Assembly (NCBI GenBank): GCA_031260455.1
Contig: JAIRJW010000015.1
Location: forward strand, 1 to 47,039
Length of the DNA: 47,039 nucleotides
Source of the DNA: Fluviicola sp.
GTDB lineage: Bacteria; Bacteroidota; Bacteroidia; Flavobacteriales_D; Crocinitomicaceae
Reading direction: 5' to 3'
The notes under the pieces are model-generated. The model did no database searches. It saw nothing but the letters and a program-made list of their open reading frames with translations, and was not told where the DNA came from. Of the stretch, positions 33,712 to 42,560 are shown piece after piece (positions within the stretch are counted from its first letter, which is position 1; each line of letters opens with the position of its first letter). Made by a program: the position numbers and the translations under genes.

Positions 33712-33758
33712 CGTTTCCGGTAAGTCCCGTAAGTCATTGCGGGACTTACACCGGAACG
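33712..33758 (+). terminator. Strong hairpin after recA
   Basis: CGTTTCCGGTAAGTCCCG (33712-33729) pairs with 33740-33758 (CGGGACTTAC, then ACCGGAACG) with one bulge and one mismatch-type irregularity and a 10-base loop. It is followed by GAAAAATCAATCTTTT rather than a clean T-run. It is probably a terminator or a 3'-end stabiliser for the recA mRNA. Confidence 0.65.
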
Positions 33759-33829
33759 GAAAAATCAATCTTTTCAAACAGGATCAATTCTTAAACCCTT
33801 TAAACAAACGCTTCTCCACAATATTTCCG

Positions 33830-33837
33830 TACTTTTG
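33830..33837 (+). promoter_or_regulatory. -7 box of the yicC operon
   Basis: TACTTTTG is an exact TAnnTTTG box 15 bases before the ATG at 33853. It overlaps the alternative TTG start at 33835, which argues against that start. Confidence 0.5.
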
Positions 33838-33852
33838 CCCAAACTGAAGCAA

Positions 33853-34719
33853 ATGGTATTATCGATGACTGGCTACGGAAAAGCAAGCGGATCCTTCCAG
33901 GGAAAGAAGATCGTTGCGGAAATCCGGTCCTTAAACAGCAAAAGTTTAGATTTGAATGTACGCGCAATTCCATTGTACCGCGAGATTGAATTGGAAAATC
34001 GTTCGATAGTGGCAGAATTGCTGGATAGAGGAAAGATAGAATTATCCATCTCCCTGGAAAATTCCGGCGAAACAAAAAATTACGTTATCAACAGGGAGCT
34101 TGCACAGGCTTACTACAAAGATATTAAGGAAACAGCCGGACTTTTGGGAGAATCGACCAATGACATTCTTTCATTGGTTTTGCGTATGCCTGAAATCTAT
34201 ACTAATGATAAAGAAGCGCTTTCGGATGAAGAATCTGTTTTTGTGCAGAGCCTGGTCCGGGAAGCTTGTCAGCATCTGAATGAATTCCGTAAACAGGAAG
34301 GAGACCAGCTCAGAAAAGATTTTGAATCGAATATCTGTCGCATTGACGAATTATTGTCTGAAGTTCCCAAATATGAAGCAGCGCGCATTGAAGCAGTTCG
34401 CGAACGCATGAAAACAGGGCTCGAAAAAATCTCCAGCCAGGCAATTGATCTGAACCGTTTGGAGCAGGAAATCATTTTCTACATTGAAAAAATGGATGTT
34501 TCGGAAGAGAAAATGCGCCTTTCGAATCACCTGAACTATTTTCTGGAAACGATGAATATCCCGCTTTGCGGAAAAAAATTAGGATTCATCACGCAGGAAA
34601 TCGGACGTGAGATCAATACATTGGGAAGCAAATCCTACCATGTGGAAATGCAGAAACTGGTAGTCGAAATGAAAGATCACCTGGAGAAAATCAAGGAACA
34701 AGTTTTAAATACTCTTTAA
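33853..34719 (+). CDS. YicC family endoribonuclease-like protein
   Basis: 288 residues from the ATG at 33853, which gives the family's usual beginning, MVLSMTGYGKASG. An in-frame TTG at 33835 is rejected because it lies in the -7 box. The N-terminal YicC domain shows AEIRSLNSKSLDLNVRAIPL. The C-terminal DUF1732 region shows LSNHLNYFLETM, then CGKKLGFITQEIGREINTLG and SKSYHVEMQKLVVEMKDHLE. E. coli YicC is reported as an endoribonuclease. It begins the yicC-gmk-nadD operon; gmk starts 6 bases after it. Confidence 0.93.
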   Translation: MVLSMTGYGKASGSFQGKKIVAEIRSLNSKSLDLNVRAIPLYREIELENRSIVAELLDRGKIELSISLENSGETKNYVINRELAQAYYKDIKETAGLLGESTNDILSLVLRMPEIYTNDKEALSDEESVFVQSLVREACQHLNEFRKQEGDQLRKDFESNICRIDELLSEVPKYEAARIEAVRERMKTGLEKISSQAIDLNRLEQEIIFYIEKMDVSEEKMRLSNHLNYFLETMNIPLCGKKLGFITQEIGREINTLGSKSYHVEMQKLVVEMKDHLEKIKEQVLNTL

Positions 34720-34725
34720 ATTAGA

Positions 34726-35307
34726 ATGAAGTTTGATCCAAGTGCTGGAAAATGTGTTATTTTTTCTGCTCCATCGGGAGCAGGTAAAACAACGATTGTG
34801 CAGCATCTGCTGGGAAAAATGCCGGAACTGGCTTTTTCAATTTCTGCTTGCAGCCGTGATCCGAGAGGTGAGGAGCAACATGGAAAGCATTATTACTTCC
34901 TCGGAATCGAAGGCTTCAGACAAAAGATTGCCGAGAAAGCATTCATTGAATGGGAAGAAGTGTATACCGATAACTTTTACGGAACACTGACTTCCGAGTT
35001 GGAGCGCATCTGGGCTGATGGAAAAACGGTTGTTTTTGATGTAGATGTTGTTGGAGGATTGAATCTGAAGAAAATTATTGGGGTAAATGCTTTGGCTATT
35101 TTTGTACAGCCTCCATCTTTCGAAATACTGGAACAGCGCTTGAGATTGCGCAGTACGGAAACAGAAGAAAAAATTACAATGCGCCTGGCAAAGGCACAAA
35201 TGGAACTGGATCGAGCACCTGAATTCGACTATATTCTGTTAAATGATGACTTGGGAAGAGCTTGCAAAGAAGCTGAAGCACAAGTTCGAAATTTTATTTC
35301 CAGATGA
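34726..35307 (+). CDS. gmk: Guanylate kinase
   Basis: 193 residues. It has P-loop CVIFSAPSGAGKTTIVQHLL, the GMP-binding segment SISACSRDPRGEEQHGKHYY, and FIEWEEVYTDNFYGT. The lid region has Arg residues in EQRLRLRSTETEEKITMRLA. It phosphorylates GMP to GDP with ATP. It follows yicC by 6 bases and overlaps the nadD start (ATGATGA), so the three genes are one operon. Confidence 0.97.
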   Translation: MKFDPSAGKCVIFSAPSGAGKTTIVQHLLGKMPELAFSISACSRDPRGEEQHGKHYYFLGIEGFRQKIAEKAFIEWEEVYTDNFYGTLTSELERIWADGKTVVFDVDVVGGLNLKKIIGVNALAIFVQPPSFEILEQRLRLRSTETEEKITMRLAKAQMELDRAPEFDYILLNDDLGRACKEAEAQVRNFISR

Positions 35308-35921
35308 TGAGAGTAGGGTTATATTTCGGAACTTTTAACCCAATTCACGTCGGCCATTTGGTCATAGCAAATTACATGGCAGAGTATACGGATATTGACC
35401 AGGTCTGGATGGTGGTAACTCCGCAAAATCCTCTGAAACTGAAATCGTCTCTGCTGACTGATTATCATCGGCTGGCCATTGTCAACGAAGCAATCCGGGA
35501 CAATGCTAATTTGCGTGCTTCGGATATTGAATTCAAGCTTCCGCAGCCGAATTATACCGCAACAACACTTGCTTACCTGAAAGAAAAATACCCGACTTAC
35601 GAATTTTCCCTGATTATGGGTGAAGATAACCTGAGGACTTTTCACAAGTGGTACAACCACGAACATTTACTGGGAAACTACCGGTTTTATGTTTACCCGC
35701 GGGTTTTGACGATCCAGGAGGAGGAGGAAGTGCAGGAAATCGGCTACCATTCGGAGAACGGATTTAAAACCCATTCGAATATTGTAATGTGTGAAGATGC
35801 ACCAGTGATGAAAGTTTCGTCCAGTTTCGTAAGACAAGCTATTAAGGAGGGAAAAGATGTCCGCTACCTTCTCACAGAACCTGTCCGTAAGTATATCGAT
35901 GAAATGAATTTTTACCGTTAA
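35304..35921 (+). CDS. nadD: Nicotinate-nucleotide adenylyltransferase
   Basis: 205 residues. The adenylyltransferase signature is GLYFGTFNPIHVGHLVIANY (GTFNPIHxGH). The second conserved site is MKVSSSFVRQAIKEGKDVRY (the SSSxxR type). It joins ATP and nicotinate mononucleotide to form deamido-NAD in NAD synthesis. Two ATG codons lie at 35304 and 35307; either may start it, the first overlapping the gmk stop. It ends 4 bases into the convergent small membrane protein gene. Confidence 0.95.
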   Translation: MMRVGLYFGTFNPIHVGHLVIANYMAEYTDIDQVWMVVTPQNPLKLKSSLLTDYHRLAIVNEAIRDNANLRASDIEFKLPQPNYTATTLAYLKEKYPTYEFSLIMGEDNLRTFHKWYNHEHLLGNYRFYVYPRVLTIQEEEEVQEIGYHSENGFKTHSNIVMCEDAPVMKVSSSFVRQAIKEGKDVRYLLTEPVRKYIDEMNFYR

Positions 35922-36157
35922 GTTGTTTTTTTACGTTTAAACAAACGTGCAGCAATTTGTTTACGGAAGAAAAACATCAAAATCAGGTACGGAATTACGA
36001 TCAGAAATAAAATCCCGGTGTTAATAGACGAACCGAAAGAATTCTCATCCAATTCACTGCCTTGCTGAGCCAGAAGCTTACATTGTGAGCAACCTTGCCC
36101 AAAAGCAATATTAACTGCAATTAATGCGATTGTGAGTAAAAACAATCCTTTTTTCAT
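35918..36157 (-). CDS. Small membrane protein with CxxC
   Basis: 79 residues. The signal peptide is MKKGLFLLTIALIAVNIAFG, followed by QGCSQCKLLAQQGSELDENS with a CxxC pair. Then comes a transmembrane helix (INTGILFLIVIPYLILMFFF) and a basic cytoplasmic tail (RKQIAARLFKRKKTT). The topology suggests a periplasmic N-terminal loop tethered to the inner membrane. Similar small proteins are common in the phylum (recollection); function unknown. Its 3' end overlaps nadD by 4 bases in a convergent layout. Confidence 0.8.
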   Translation of the reverse strand: MKKGLFLLTIALIAVNIAFGQGCSQCKLLAQQGSELDENSFGSSINTGILFLIVIPYLILMFFFRKQIAARLFKRKKTT

Positions 36158-36273
36158 GCTTTAAAAATACAAACAAAGGATCAGAAGTGAATTCATTTTT
36201 GAGGATTTAACAAATCTTCAAAGGCAACGAAAATCAGTTTTGCTCATCTTTAAGTTCTTTTCTCAAGAATAGT

Positions 36274-38337
36274 TTGATATTTGTATCAGTTGATTGTTCC
36301 AGTAATTTGAAAATCTTGAAAAGAAGAAGAATAACAAACAGCATTGCACTTCTGTTGATCACGTTGATTACTTTGGTTTTCCAGGGAAACTACCTGAATG
36401 AAGTTCCTGCGTATACACATACCTGGGCACAGAACGATCGCCTCGCATTGGCGCAAGGCTTTGTGCGCAATGATCTGAATTTTTTCAAACCGGAAAATTA
36501 CATCCTCAACCACCAGTTTCCCCGGAACTGGACATATCCGAGTTATTCGACCGTAACAGCTGTTGAATTCCCGATCCACGATTATGTTCCAGCTGTCTTT
36601 ATGAAGCTGTTCGGAACGAAGGAACCCTGGATTTTTCACGTGTATATTTTACTCTACAGCATTATCGGGTTGTACTTTTTATACCTGCTGGCCGAAAAAA
36701 TCTGTGATTCTCAAATCAGAGCTTTGCTGGTGGTTCTTTTTGCCGTTACATCACCAGCGTATACCTTTTACCAGGGCGGATTTTTGCCCACCATTCCGAG
36801 TATTTCCAATACGATAATAGCGCTTTATTGCTATTCGTTGTGTTTTGAAAGACAATCCAGGCGTTGGTTCCGTTGGGCATTGTTTTTCTTCACGCTGGCA
36901 GCACTTGCCCGCCTGACTTTCGTTATACCGTTTCTGGCAGTGCTTGGGTTCGAATTGATCCGGGTTTTTCAAAAGAAAGCGAAATTCTGGCCGAATAGTT
37001 TTGGAGTGGCACTTTCTTTCACAATTATTCTGGCCTCAAAATTTTACAACAACTTCCTGCGTGAAAAATACGGGTCGGATTTCCTGAATGAATTATTACC
37101 AGCCTCCAATTGGGAAGAAATGAAACTCATTCTGAAGCAGATATGGGACAATATGGTGTTGGTTTATTTTTCCATCAGGCACTATTTCCTGCTGCTCCTT
37201 CTCAGTGTACTAGTGGCGGTAGCATTCCTGATCAACGAGTGGAAAAAGGAAAATCCGTTTACATCCTGGTGGATTGTTTTCCTGTTCTGGCTAATTGGCG
37301 TTTTGCTGTTTTTTTTCGCAATGGCCAAACAGTTTTTTGCCCACGATTACTACTTCCTTGATACCTTCTACCTGCCAACAGTCTTCTTCGTGACGCTTTG
37401 TCTGGCAATTCTGCCTAAAACTCAGTGGCAGAACGGAAATGCGATCACGGCTTTGTTTGTAGCGTATTTCGGAATCGTAGCATTTAGGGAAACACATACT
37501 TTTCAGAAAGGAAGAAGGCTGTATGTTGCAAACGATCACTTTACGGGTACTGTCATCAATTTCACAGGCTCTGATGAATTCCTGACGAACGCAGGCGTTC
37601 CAAGAGAAGACACGATGCTGGTCATTCATGCTTATGGTCCGAATATTCCATTTGTACTGATGGATCGGATCGGATTTGCCGTTGTGGGGAAAAATCCGGT
37701 TGATATTAAAACCGGGATGTCGTGGAAATGGAACTATGTTGTATTCCAGAAGCCTTATTTTATAGAAGATGTTTATGCAATTTATTCGGATGTTTTGAAG
37801 GACCTGGAATCGGTTGCAACCAATGAAAACCTGATTCTGTGTAAGCGGAAAACGGATACCATTCCGCAGGATCTGATGCAGTTTATGGGAATCGGAAAAG
37901 CATACAAGACTCTTCGGGAAAACTTTAATCAGGGTGATAGTATTGAGAATGTCCGATTGGAAACTGACCCGGAAAACAAGGAGAATTCCATCGGGAAAAT
38001 CAGGGAAGAAGATGTGTATGGATTTTTGCATGATTTCACGAAACAGGTCGGGCCGGATACCAAAGGCAGAGTATTTAAAATAAAAGGAAAATTCCTGCGC
38101 CACAATGACAACCCGATCTCCATCATTGTGGCATATTCGAAGAATGACCAGTTATTGTACTACCAGACGATTGAGTTGAACCCGATATCGAAAGCGAATG
38201 AATGGACAGAAAAGGAATTTATTTTGTTTCTTCCGCAAAGACAATCGGCAGAAGATAAATTGAGTTTTTACATCCACAATCCGAACCGGAACGCGGTTTT
38301 GCTGGATGATTTTGTGTTTAAGTTTTACCGGAATTAA
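36274..38337 (+). CDS. GT-C type membrane glycosyltransferase-like protein
   Basis: 687 residues if read from the TTG at 36274. About ten transmembrane helices span residues 20-440 (NSIALLLITLITLVFQGNYL, FHVYILLYSIIGLYFLYLLA). The first periplasmic loop carries HTWAQNDRLALAQGFVRNDL with an acidic site, as in ArnT/PMT-like GT-C enzymes. A soluble C-terminal domain of about 250 residues follows. It probably transfers a sugar from a lipid carrier. No ATG occurs in frame before the first helix; TTG codons at 36274, 36307 and 36316 are the only usable starts, so the N-terminus is uncertain. The AddB-like gene follows 21 bases later. Confidence 0.8.
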   Translation: MIFVSVDCSSNLKILKRRRITNSIALLLITLITLVFQGNYLNEVPAYTHTWAQNDRLALAQGFVRNDLNFFKPENYILNHQFPRNWTYPSYSTVTAVEFPIHDYVPAVFMKLFGTKEPWIFHVYILLYSIIGLYFLYLLAEKICDSQIRALLVVLFAVTSPAYTFYQGGFLPTIPSISNTIIALYCYSLCFERQSRRWFRWALFFFTLAALARLTFVIPFLAVLGFELIRVFQKKAKFWPNSFGVALSFTIILASKFYNNFLREKYGSDFLNELLPASNWEEMKLILKQIWDNMVLVYFSIRHYFLLLLLSVLVAVAFLINEWKKENPFTSWWIVFLFWLIGVLLFFFAMAKQFFAHDYYFLDTFYLPTVFFVTLCLAILPKTQWQNGNAITALFVAYFGIVAFRETHTFQKGRRLYVANDHFTGTVINFTGSDEFLTNAGVPREDTMLVIHAYGPNIPFVLMDRIGFAVVGKNPVDIKTGMSWKWNYVVFQKPYFIEDVYAIYSDVLKDLESVATNENLILCKRKTDTIPQDLMQFMGIGKAYKTLRENFNQGDSIENVRLETDPENKENSIGKIREEDVYGFLHDFTKQVGPDTKGRVFKIKGKFLRHNDNPISIIVAYSKNDQLLYYQTIELNPISKANEWTEKEFILFLPQRQSAEDKLSFYIHNPNRNAVLLDDFVFKFYRN

Positions 38338-38358
38338 AATAGTTATAACGATCCGTAA

Positions 38359-41226
38359 ATGAAGGCTTTTGTAAATCGAATTGTAGCGTATGTGGATGAA
38401 CACGGACTGAATTATCAGCATGTTTGCATAGTCGTTCCGTCAGAGCGGATGATCGCATATTTGCAGCGTGCTTTTTACGAATTTCATCAAAAACCGGTTC
38501 TTTCCCCAAAGATTGTCACCATTGACCGCTGGATTCAGGATGCGAGCCCTTTTCCGGTTTTGGATAGAACGAGCCTGTTGTTCGAATTATATGAAATTTT
38601 TAAAGCTGATCCGGTGGAAATTGATGTCAATACTTTTGATTCATTTATGACCTGGGGGCAAACGCTTTTGAGTGATTTTGACGAAATTGATCGTTATTTG
38701 GTCGCACCCAACCAATTGTTCAAAAACCTGAGGGACATCCGGGAAATTGAAAACTGGTCGTTCAACTCGACAGAAGAATTGTCCAAAGGACAAATTCAGT
38801 TCATGGCGTTCTGGGACAAACTGAAACCATATTACCTGGGCCTGGAAGAACGCCTGAAAGAAAAAAAGGTAACGACCAAGGGAAAAGCTTACCGGGATTT
38901 TGCCAACCAGATTGAGCGTGCCTTCGAAGAAAATCAGGAAGCGCAGTTTGTTTTTGCCGGGTTCAATGCGCTTTCCGAATCGGAGATTTCCCTGATGCGG
39001 CAGTTTGTTATTATGGGAAGGGGACACATCCTGATGGACTCCGATGAGTTTTATTTCAACGACCTGATTCACGAAGCCGGGCAGTTTCAGCGGGAATTAT
39101 GTAGGCGTCTTGAAGTGCAGGCACTTCCGTTTGTTGAGAACCGGCTGATGAACAAAAAGATGGATGTCCGGATTGTGGAATGTCCGCAGTTTACTTCCCA
39201 GGCACAGGTGGTGGGAAGCGAACTGAAAAAACTAACTGGTGAGCAGTTGAACAATACCTTGATCCTACTTGCGGATGAAGGTTTGTTGAGTTCCATCCTG
39301 AAACACTTACCAGCGGAAATTGAACAGGCAAACATTACAGTCGGGTTACCTTTGAGGCAAACATCCCTGCGTTCCTGGGTCGACTTGATCTTCCGTTTGC
39401 AGGAATCGTTTATGCGCCGTGGAAACAGCAGTATTTACTATCGGGATTTTATTCAGTTTGCGCATCATCCGTTCATCCTGGGTGTACTTTCGGCTGCGGA
39501 AAAGCGGGAAATACAGGAAATCGAATCGCGCATTATCAATCATAACTGGCATTTTTTGGACTGCAAAAAACTGGATCTGAGTAAGCGCCTGGAAGAATTG
39601 AACCGTCTGGTTTTCGAACCGTGGAAACAGGATTGGCTGCAGGGAATCCGGATCATTCAGCAGTTAAATGAAAAACTGGATTTGTGGCTTGAAGAAAAAA
39701 ACGAACTGGAACGGGCAATTATTCGCCGCTTTGCAAGTGCTACAGTCGTCCTGCAGAATATCATGAATCGAAATGCACCGAAGATGAATCTGGGATCTTT
39801 CCGAAATTTATTTAACGGAAACTGGAGTAATGAAACGATTGCTTATTTCGGAAATCCGCTGGAAGGACTGCAGATTATGGGGCTTTTGGAAACCCGTGGA
39901 CTGGATTTTGATCGGGTACTCGTTTTTGGGTTGAATGAAGGCGCAATGCCTCCGCAGAATATCATCAATACCATCATCCCGATGGATTTGAGAAAATATT
40001 TCGGGCTGCCAACTCCAAGAGAAAAGCAGGGACTTTTTGCACATCACTTTTACCGTTTGCTGCATGCTGCGAATGAAATGCTGATTACTTATTCGAGTGC
40101 TTCGGAATCAGTCGGATCGAGTGAACCGAGCCGCTACATTCAGCAGATAGAACTGGAGCTGGCACAGATGAACCCGGGAATCCGCATTCAAAAGGCATTT
40201 TACACGGCTGGAAACCGGGAGAAGGTCGAAACGACTTCCATCCCGAAAACCGATGAAGTTATTAATCGGATCTGCGAAGTACTTCGTGATGGGATCAGTT
40301 TTTCCATGCTTGATAAATTCATGACCTGCCCGTTGGATTTCTATTACCGTTACGTGCTGCGTTTCGGAGAAGAGAACAAGGTGGAAGAAGACATTGAAAG
40401 CAGTACGCTGGGAACAATCATCCATTATGTCCTGGAAAACCTGTTCTCACCGTTTATTGACCGGTACGATGAGTCGGGGCGGAAAATTTCCGGGAAAGCG
40501 GTCACAGAAGAAGACCTGGCTCAAATGGAAAAGAAAGTGCCGCTGCTGGTGAGTAAAAGCTTTGAGAAACACTTTTCAGAGGATCAGAATTCCTGGCAAA
40601 CCGGAACCAACCACATCAATTTTGAAGTAGCCAAGGAAATGGTTCAGAATGTGCTGCGCAGAGATCGTGCAATTTTAAAAGAGAACCCCGGGAAAGCTTT
40701 GTTTATACTTGGATTGGAGAAAAAGCTCGAAACGGCTATTGTTATTAACTCTGACAGCTATGACGATGAAAACAGCTCCGGAAAGGCTTTTGAAGTACGG
40801 CTTTCGGGAGTTTGCGACCGGATTGATCAGTTTGATGGCATTCACCGGATTATTGATTACAAATCGGGGAGTGTGAGCCAGGAGAAAGTGGAGTTGAAAA
40901 AGACCGCCAACCAGGAAAATTACGAAAGCGCCATCCTCATCAACAAACGCAAGGGGAGCCCGGATCAGAAATATGTGCTTCAGCTGTTGATCTATTGTTA
41001 TTTATATTACAAATCGACGGGAATTCTGACAGATAAGGCAGGAATTTTCTCTTTTCGTTCCATCAGGGAAAGTCCACATTTCCTGAATTTGCCGGATGAT
41101 GTTCAAAAAGAAGATATCCCGGATTTGCTGGAACGCATTTTAAAACAAACTATTTCGGATATGCTGGATAAAAGCCATCCGTTTGTACATAATAAGGATT
41201 CAAAGTATTGTGCGTATTGTAATTGA
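38359..41226 (+). CDS. AddB/RecB-like PD-(D/E)XK nuclease protein
   Basis: 955 residues. The N-terminal part is an inactivated helicase-like domain (VCIVVPSERMIAYLQRAFYE, FDRVLVFGLNEGAMPPQNII). The C-terminal nuclease has GVCDRIDQFDGIHRIIDYKS (near 815-836) with the DxxD...DYK catalytic residues. Cysteines of an AddB-type 4Fe-4S site are at MTCPLDFYYRY (about 657) and at the very end, KYCAYCN (951, 954). The fourth Cys expected after CxxC is missing because a TGA follows at once. The protein should work with an AddA/RecB-type helicase-nuclease in double-strand-break resection; that partner is not in the window. Confidence 0.85.
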   Translation: MKAFVNRIVAYVDEHGLNYQHVCIVVPSERMIAYLQRAFYEFHQKPVLSPKIVTIDRWIQDASPFPVLDRTSLLFELYEIFKADPVEIDVNTFDSFMTWGQTLLSDFDEIDRYLVAPNQLFKNLRDIREIENWSFNSTEELSKGQIQFMAFWDKLKPYYLGLEERLKEKKVTTKGKAYRDFANQIERAFEENQEAQFVFAGFNALSESEISLMRQFVIMGRGHILMDSDEFYFNDLIHEAGQFQRELCRRLEVQALPFVENRLMNKKMDVRIVECPQFTSQAQVVGSELKKLTGEQLNNTLILLADEGLLSSILKHLPAEIEQANITVGLPLRQTSLRSWVDLIFRLQESFMRRGNSSIYYRDFIQFAHHPFILGVLSAAEKREIQEIESRIINHNWHFLDCKKLDLSKRLEELNRLVFEPWKQDWLQGIRIIQQLNEKLDLWLEEKNELERAIIRRFASATVVLQNIMNRNAPKMNLGSFRNLFNGNWSNETIAYFGNPLEGLQIMGLLETRGLDFDRVLVFGLNEGAMPPQNIINTIIPMDLRKYFGLPTPREKQGLFAHHFYRLLHAANEMLITYSSASESVGSSEPSRYIQQIELELAQMNPGIRIQKAFYTAGNREKVETTSIPKTDEVINRICEVLRDGISFSMLDKFMTCPLDFYYRYVLRFGEENKVEEDIESSTLGTIIHYVLENLFSPFIDRYDESGRKISGKAVTEEDLAQMEKKVPLLVSKSFEKHFSEDQNSWQTGTNHINFEVAKEMVQNVLRRDRAILKENPGKALFILGLEKKLETAIVINSDSYDDENSSGKAFEVRLSGVCDRIDQFDGIHRIIDYKSGSVSQEKVELKKTANQENYESAILINKRKGSPDQKYVLQLLIYCYLYYKSTGILTDKAGIFSFRSIRESPHFLNLPDDVQKEDIPDLLERILKQTISDMLDKSHPFVHNKDSKYCAYCN

Positions 41227-41341
41227 ACTATGCGGAAATCGTTTTCTGAAATAGGCATTCCGTATGTGCGGGATTTGATTTGCAAATCGGGCATTTCGGA
41301 GTGATTTTGAAAACCACGGAATCCTGCAAAACCAAAGGGGG

Positions 41342-41361
41342 TATTCGCAATATTGCGAATA
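41342..41361. repeat. 20-bp perfect palindrome between convergent genes
   Basis: TATTCGCAATATTGCGAATA is self-complementary. It lies between the ends of the AddB-like gene (41226) and the DUF3109 gene (41403). A T-rich hairpin, GTTTTT-AGT-AAAAAC, follows. Its core AATATTGCG is shared with the inverted repeat at 27211. Confidence 0.7.
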
Positions 41362-41402
41362 GGTGTTTTTAGTAAAAAACAACCAAAAATCGCTGATAAT
41401 TA

Positions 41403-41987
41403 TTACTCCAATCCGGCATTCTTCAGTGTCTCATCAATTCCTTCCAGGTCGCTGTAAAATTCTTCTCCGAAAGCGCGGATCAAAGGTTCTTTCAGGAATT
41501 TGTAAACCGGAACGTCAAGCTTTTCTCCGCAGGCACAAGCCGGTTTGCAGATGCTCCATTCTTCGTAATTGAGCGCTATTCCTTCACTCAGTTTCTTCAC
41601 ACGGATCGGGTACAAATGACAGGAAACCGGTTTTTTCCAGTTAGTTTTTCCAGTTAAACAAGCCTGTTCGATAGCACATTTCGCAATTCCCTTTTCGTCA
41701 AAGTAAACAAATGCACATTCTTTCCCATCAACCAAAGTACTTGCGGGTTCGTTCCACGGATCGATGTAAAATACGCCTGATTTCTTTACCGCTTCAATGC
41801 CTTCCGGTCGCATAAACGGGATTACTTCATCAAGGATTTCTTCCATGATATCAACCTCTTCAAATGTCAGGGGCGCTCCGCCGTCACCTTCTATACAGCA
41901 CGCTCCTTTACACGCATTCAGATCGCAAACAAATTTGCGGTCAAATACTTCAGTTGAGATCAGTTTATTATCAATTGCTACGATCAT
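41403..41987 (-). CDS. DUF3109 family cysteine-rich protein
   Basis: 194 residues. Cysteines are arranged as in the YkgJ-like metal/Fe-S binding DUF3109 family: FVCDLNACKGACCIEGDGGA, DGKECAFVYFDEKGIAKCAI, EQACLTG, PVSCHLYPIRV, and WSICKPACACGEK. The PVSCHLYPIR motif is diagnostic. There is no signal peptide; cytoplasmic. The biochemical role is not established for the family. It is preceded by a 170-base A+T-rich gap that separates it from the HEPN-like cassette. Confidence 0.9.
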   Translation of the reverse strand: MIVAIDNKLISTEVFDRKFVCDLNACKGACCIEGDGGAPLTFEEVDIMEEILDEVIPFMRPEGIEAVKKSGVFYIDPWNEPASTLVDGKECAFVYFDEKGIAKCAIEQACLTGKTNWKKPVSCHLYPIRVKKLSEGIALNYEEWSICKPACACGEKLDVPVYKFLKEPLIRAFGEEFYSDLEGIDETLKNAGLE

Positions 41988-42157
41988 AGAACAGATTTAT
42001 ATAAAAAAATGATTATAAACGGGTTGTACAACCTATTAACAAATTTTCTAAAGGTACGGCAAAAGCATCTAAAAAAGTCACAAAAGGATGGATGATTAGA
42101 TTTTATAGGGATTAATAAAATCAAAAATAAATTGATTAAAGAAAGTTGAGTATATTT

Positions 42158-42550
42158 TCATTTGTTTTTGTCACATTCCTTACAAATGGCCTCTAGATGC
42201 TTAACGGCAAGGTTTGATGTGGCCTCGTTAATATCGTATCGAGAATATCTAGCTGACTGACTTTCAGAAATTAAGAATTTATATGCTGTATTTATTTTCG
42301 TCAAATAGAGATTTACTAATATCCCCCTGGTCTGATGAACACTTTGAGAAGATATATTATTGTGAGCTTCGCTGATATTACTAAATTTTTTACCATTATG
42401 CTCTAACGGAAAAAGGATATGATCGATAAAATGTATGGAGGAGTAAAAAGCTGTCGTTATGATCCAATCGTTGCATTTTACTTTATCTCCTGAATTTAAA
42501 TGCAAAAAATCACAAACCGCTTTATTATGCTTGCCGTGGTCTCGTTTCAT
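42158..42550 (-). CDS. HEPN-like protein, second gene of an accessory cassette
   Basis: 130 residues. KCNDWIITTAFYSSIHFIDH and YKFLISESQSARYSRYDI follow the pattern of HEPN-superfamily proteins (DWxxTxxFYxxxHxxD..., then a Y-x-x-L...S...aRY helix); this is recalled from family alignments, not searched. A canonical RX4-6H ribonuclease motif is not visible; the nearest is R...NLAVKH with a longer gap. It follows the 170-residue gene after 10 bases on the same strand and is clearly A+T-rich. HEPN proteins often serve as toxins or RNA-targeting effectors, so a toxin-antitoxin or defence role is possible, not shown. Confidence 0.6.
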   Translation of the reverse strand: MKRDHGKHNKAVCDFLHLNSGDKVKCNDWIITTAFYSSIHFIDHILFPLEHNGKKFSNISEAHNNISSQSVHQTRGILVNLYLTKINTAYKFLISESQSARYSRYDINEATSNLAVKHLEAICKECDKNK

Positions 42551-42560
42551 TAGTAAATCT

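Noticed and set aside
33835..33852. TTG start for the YicC protein
   Set aside because: It overlaps the -7 box and lies six codons before the family's normal start MVLSMTGYG.
42022..42033. Palindrome GGTTGTACAACC between DUF3109 and the HEPN-like cassette
   Set aside because: Only 12 bp and not aligned with a recognisable promoter; too weak to claim as an operator.
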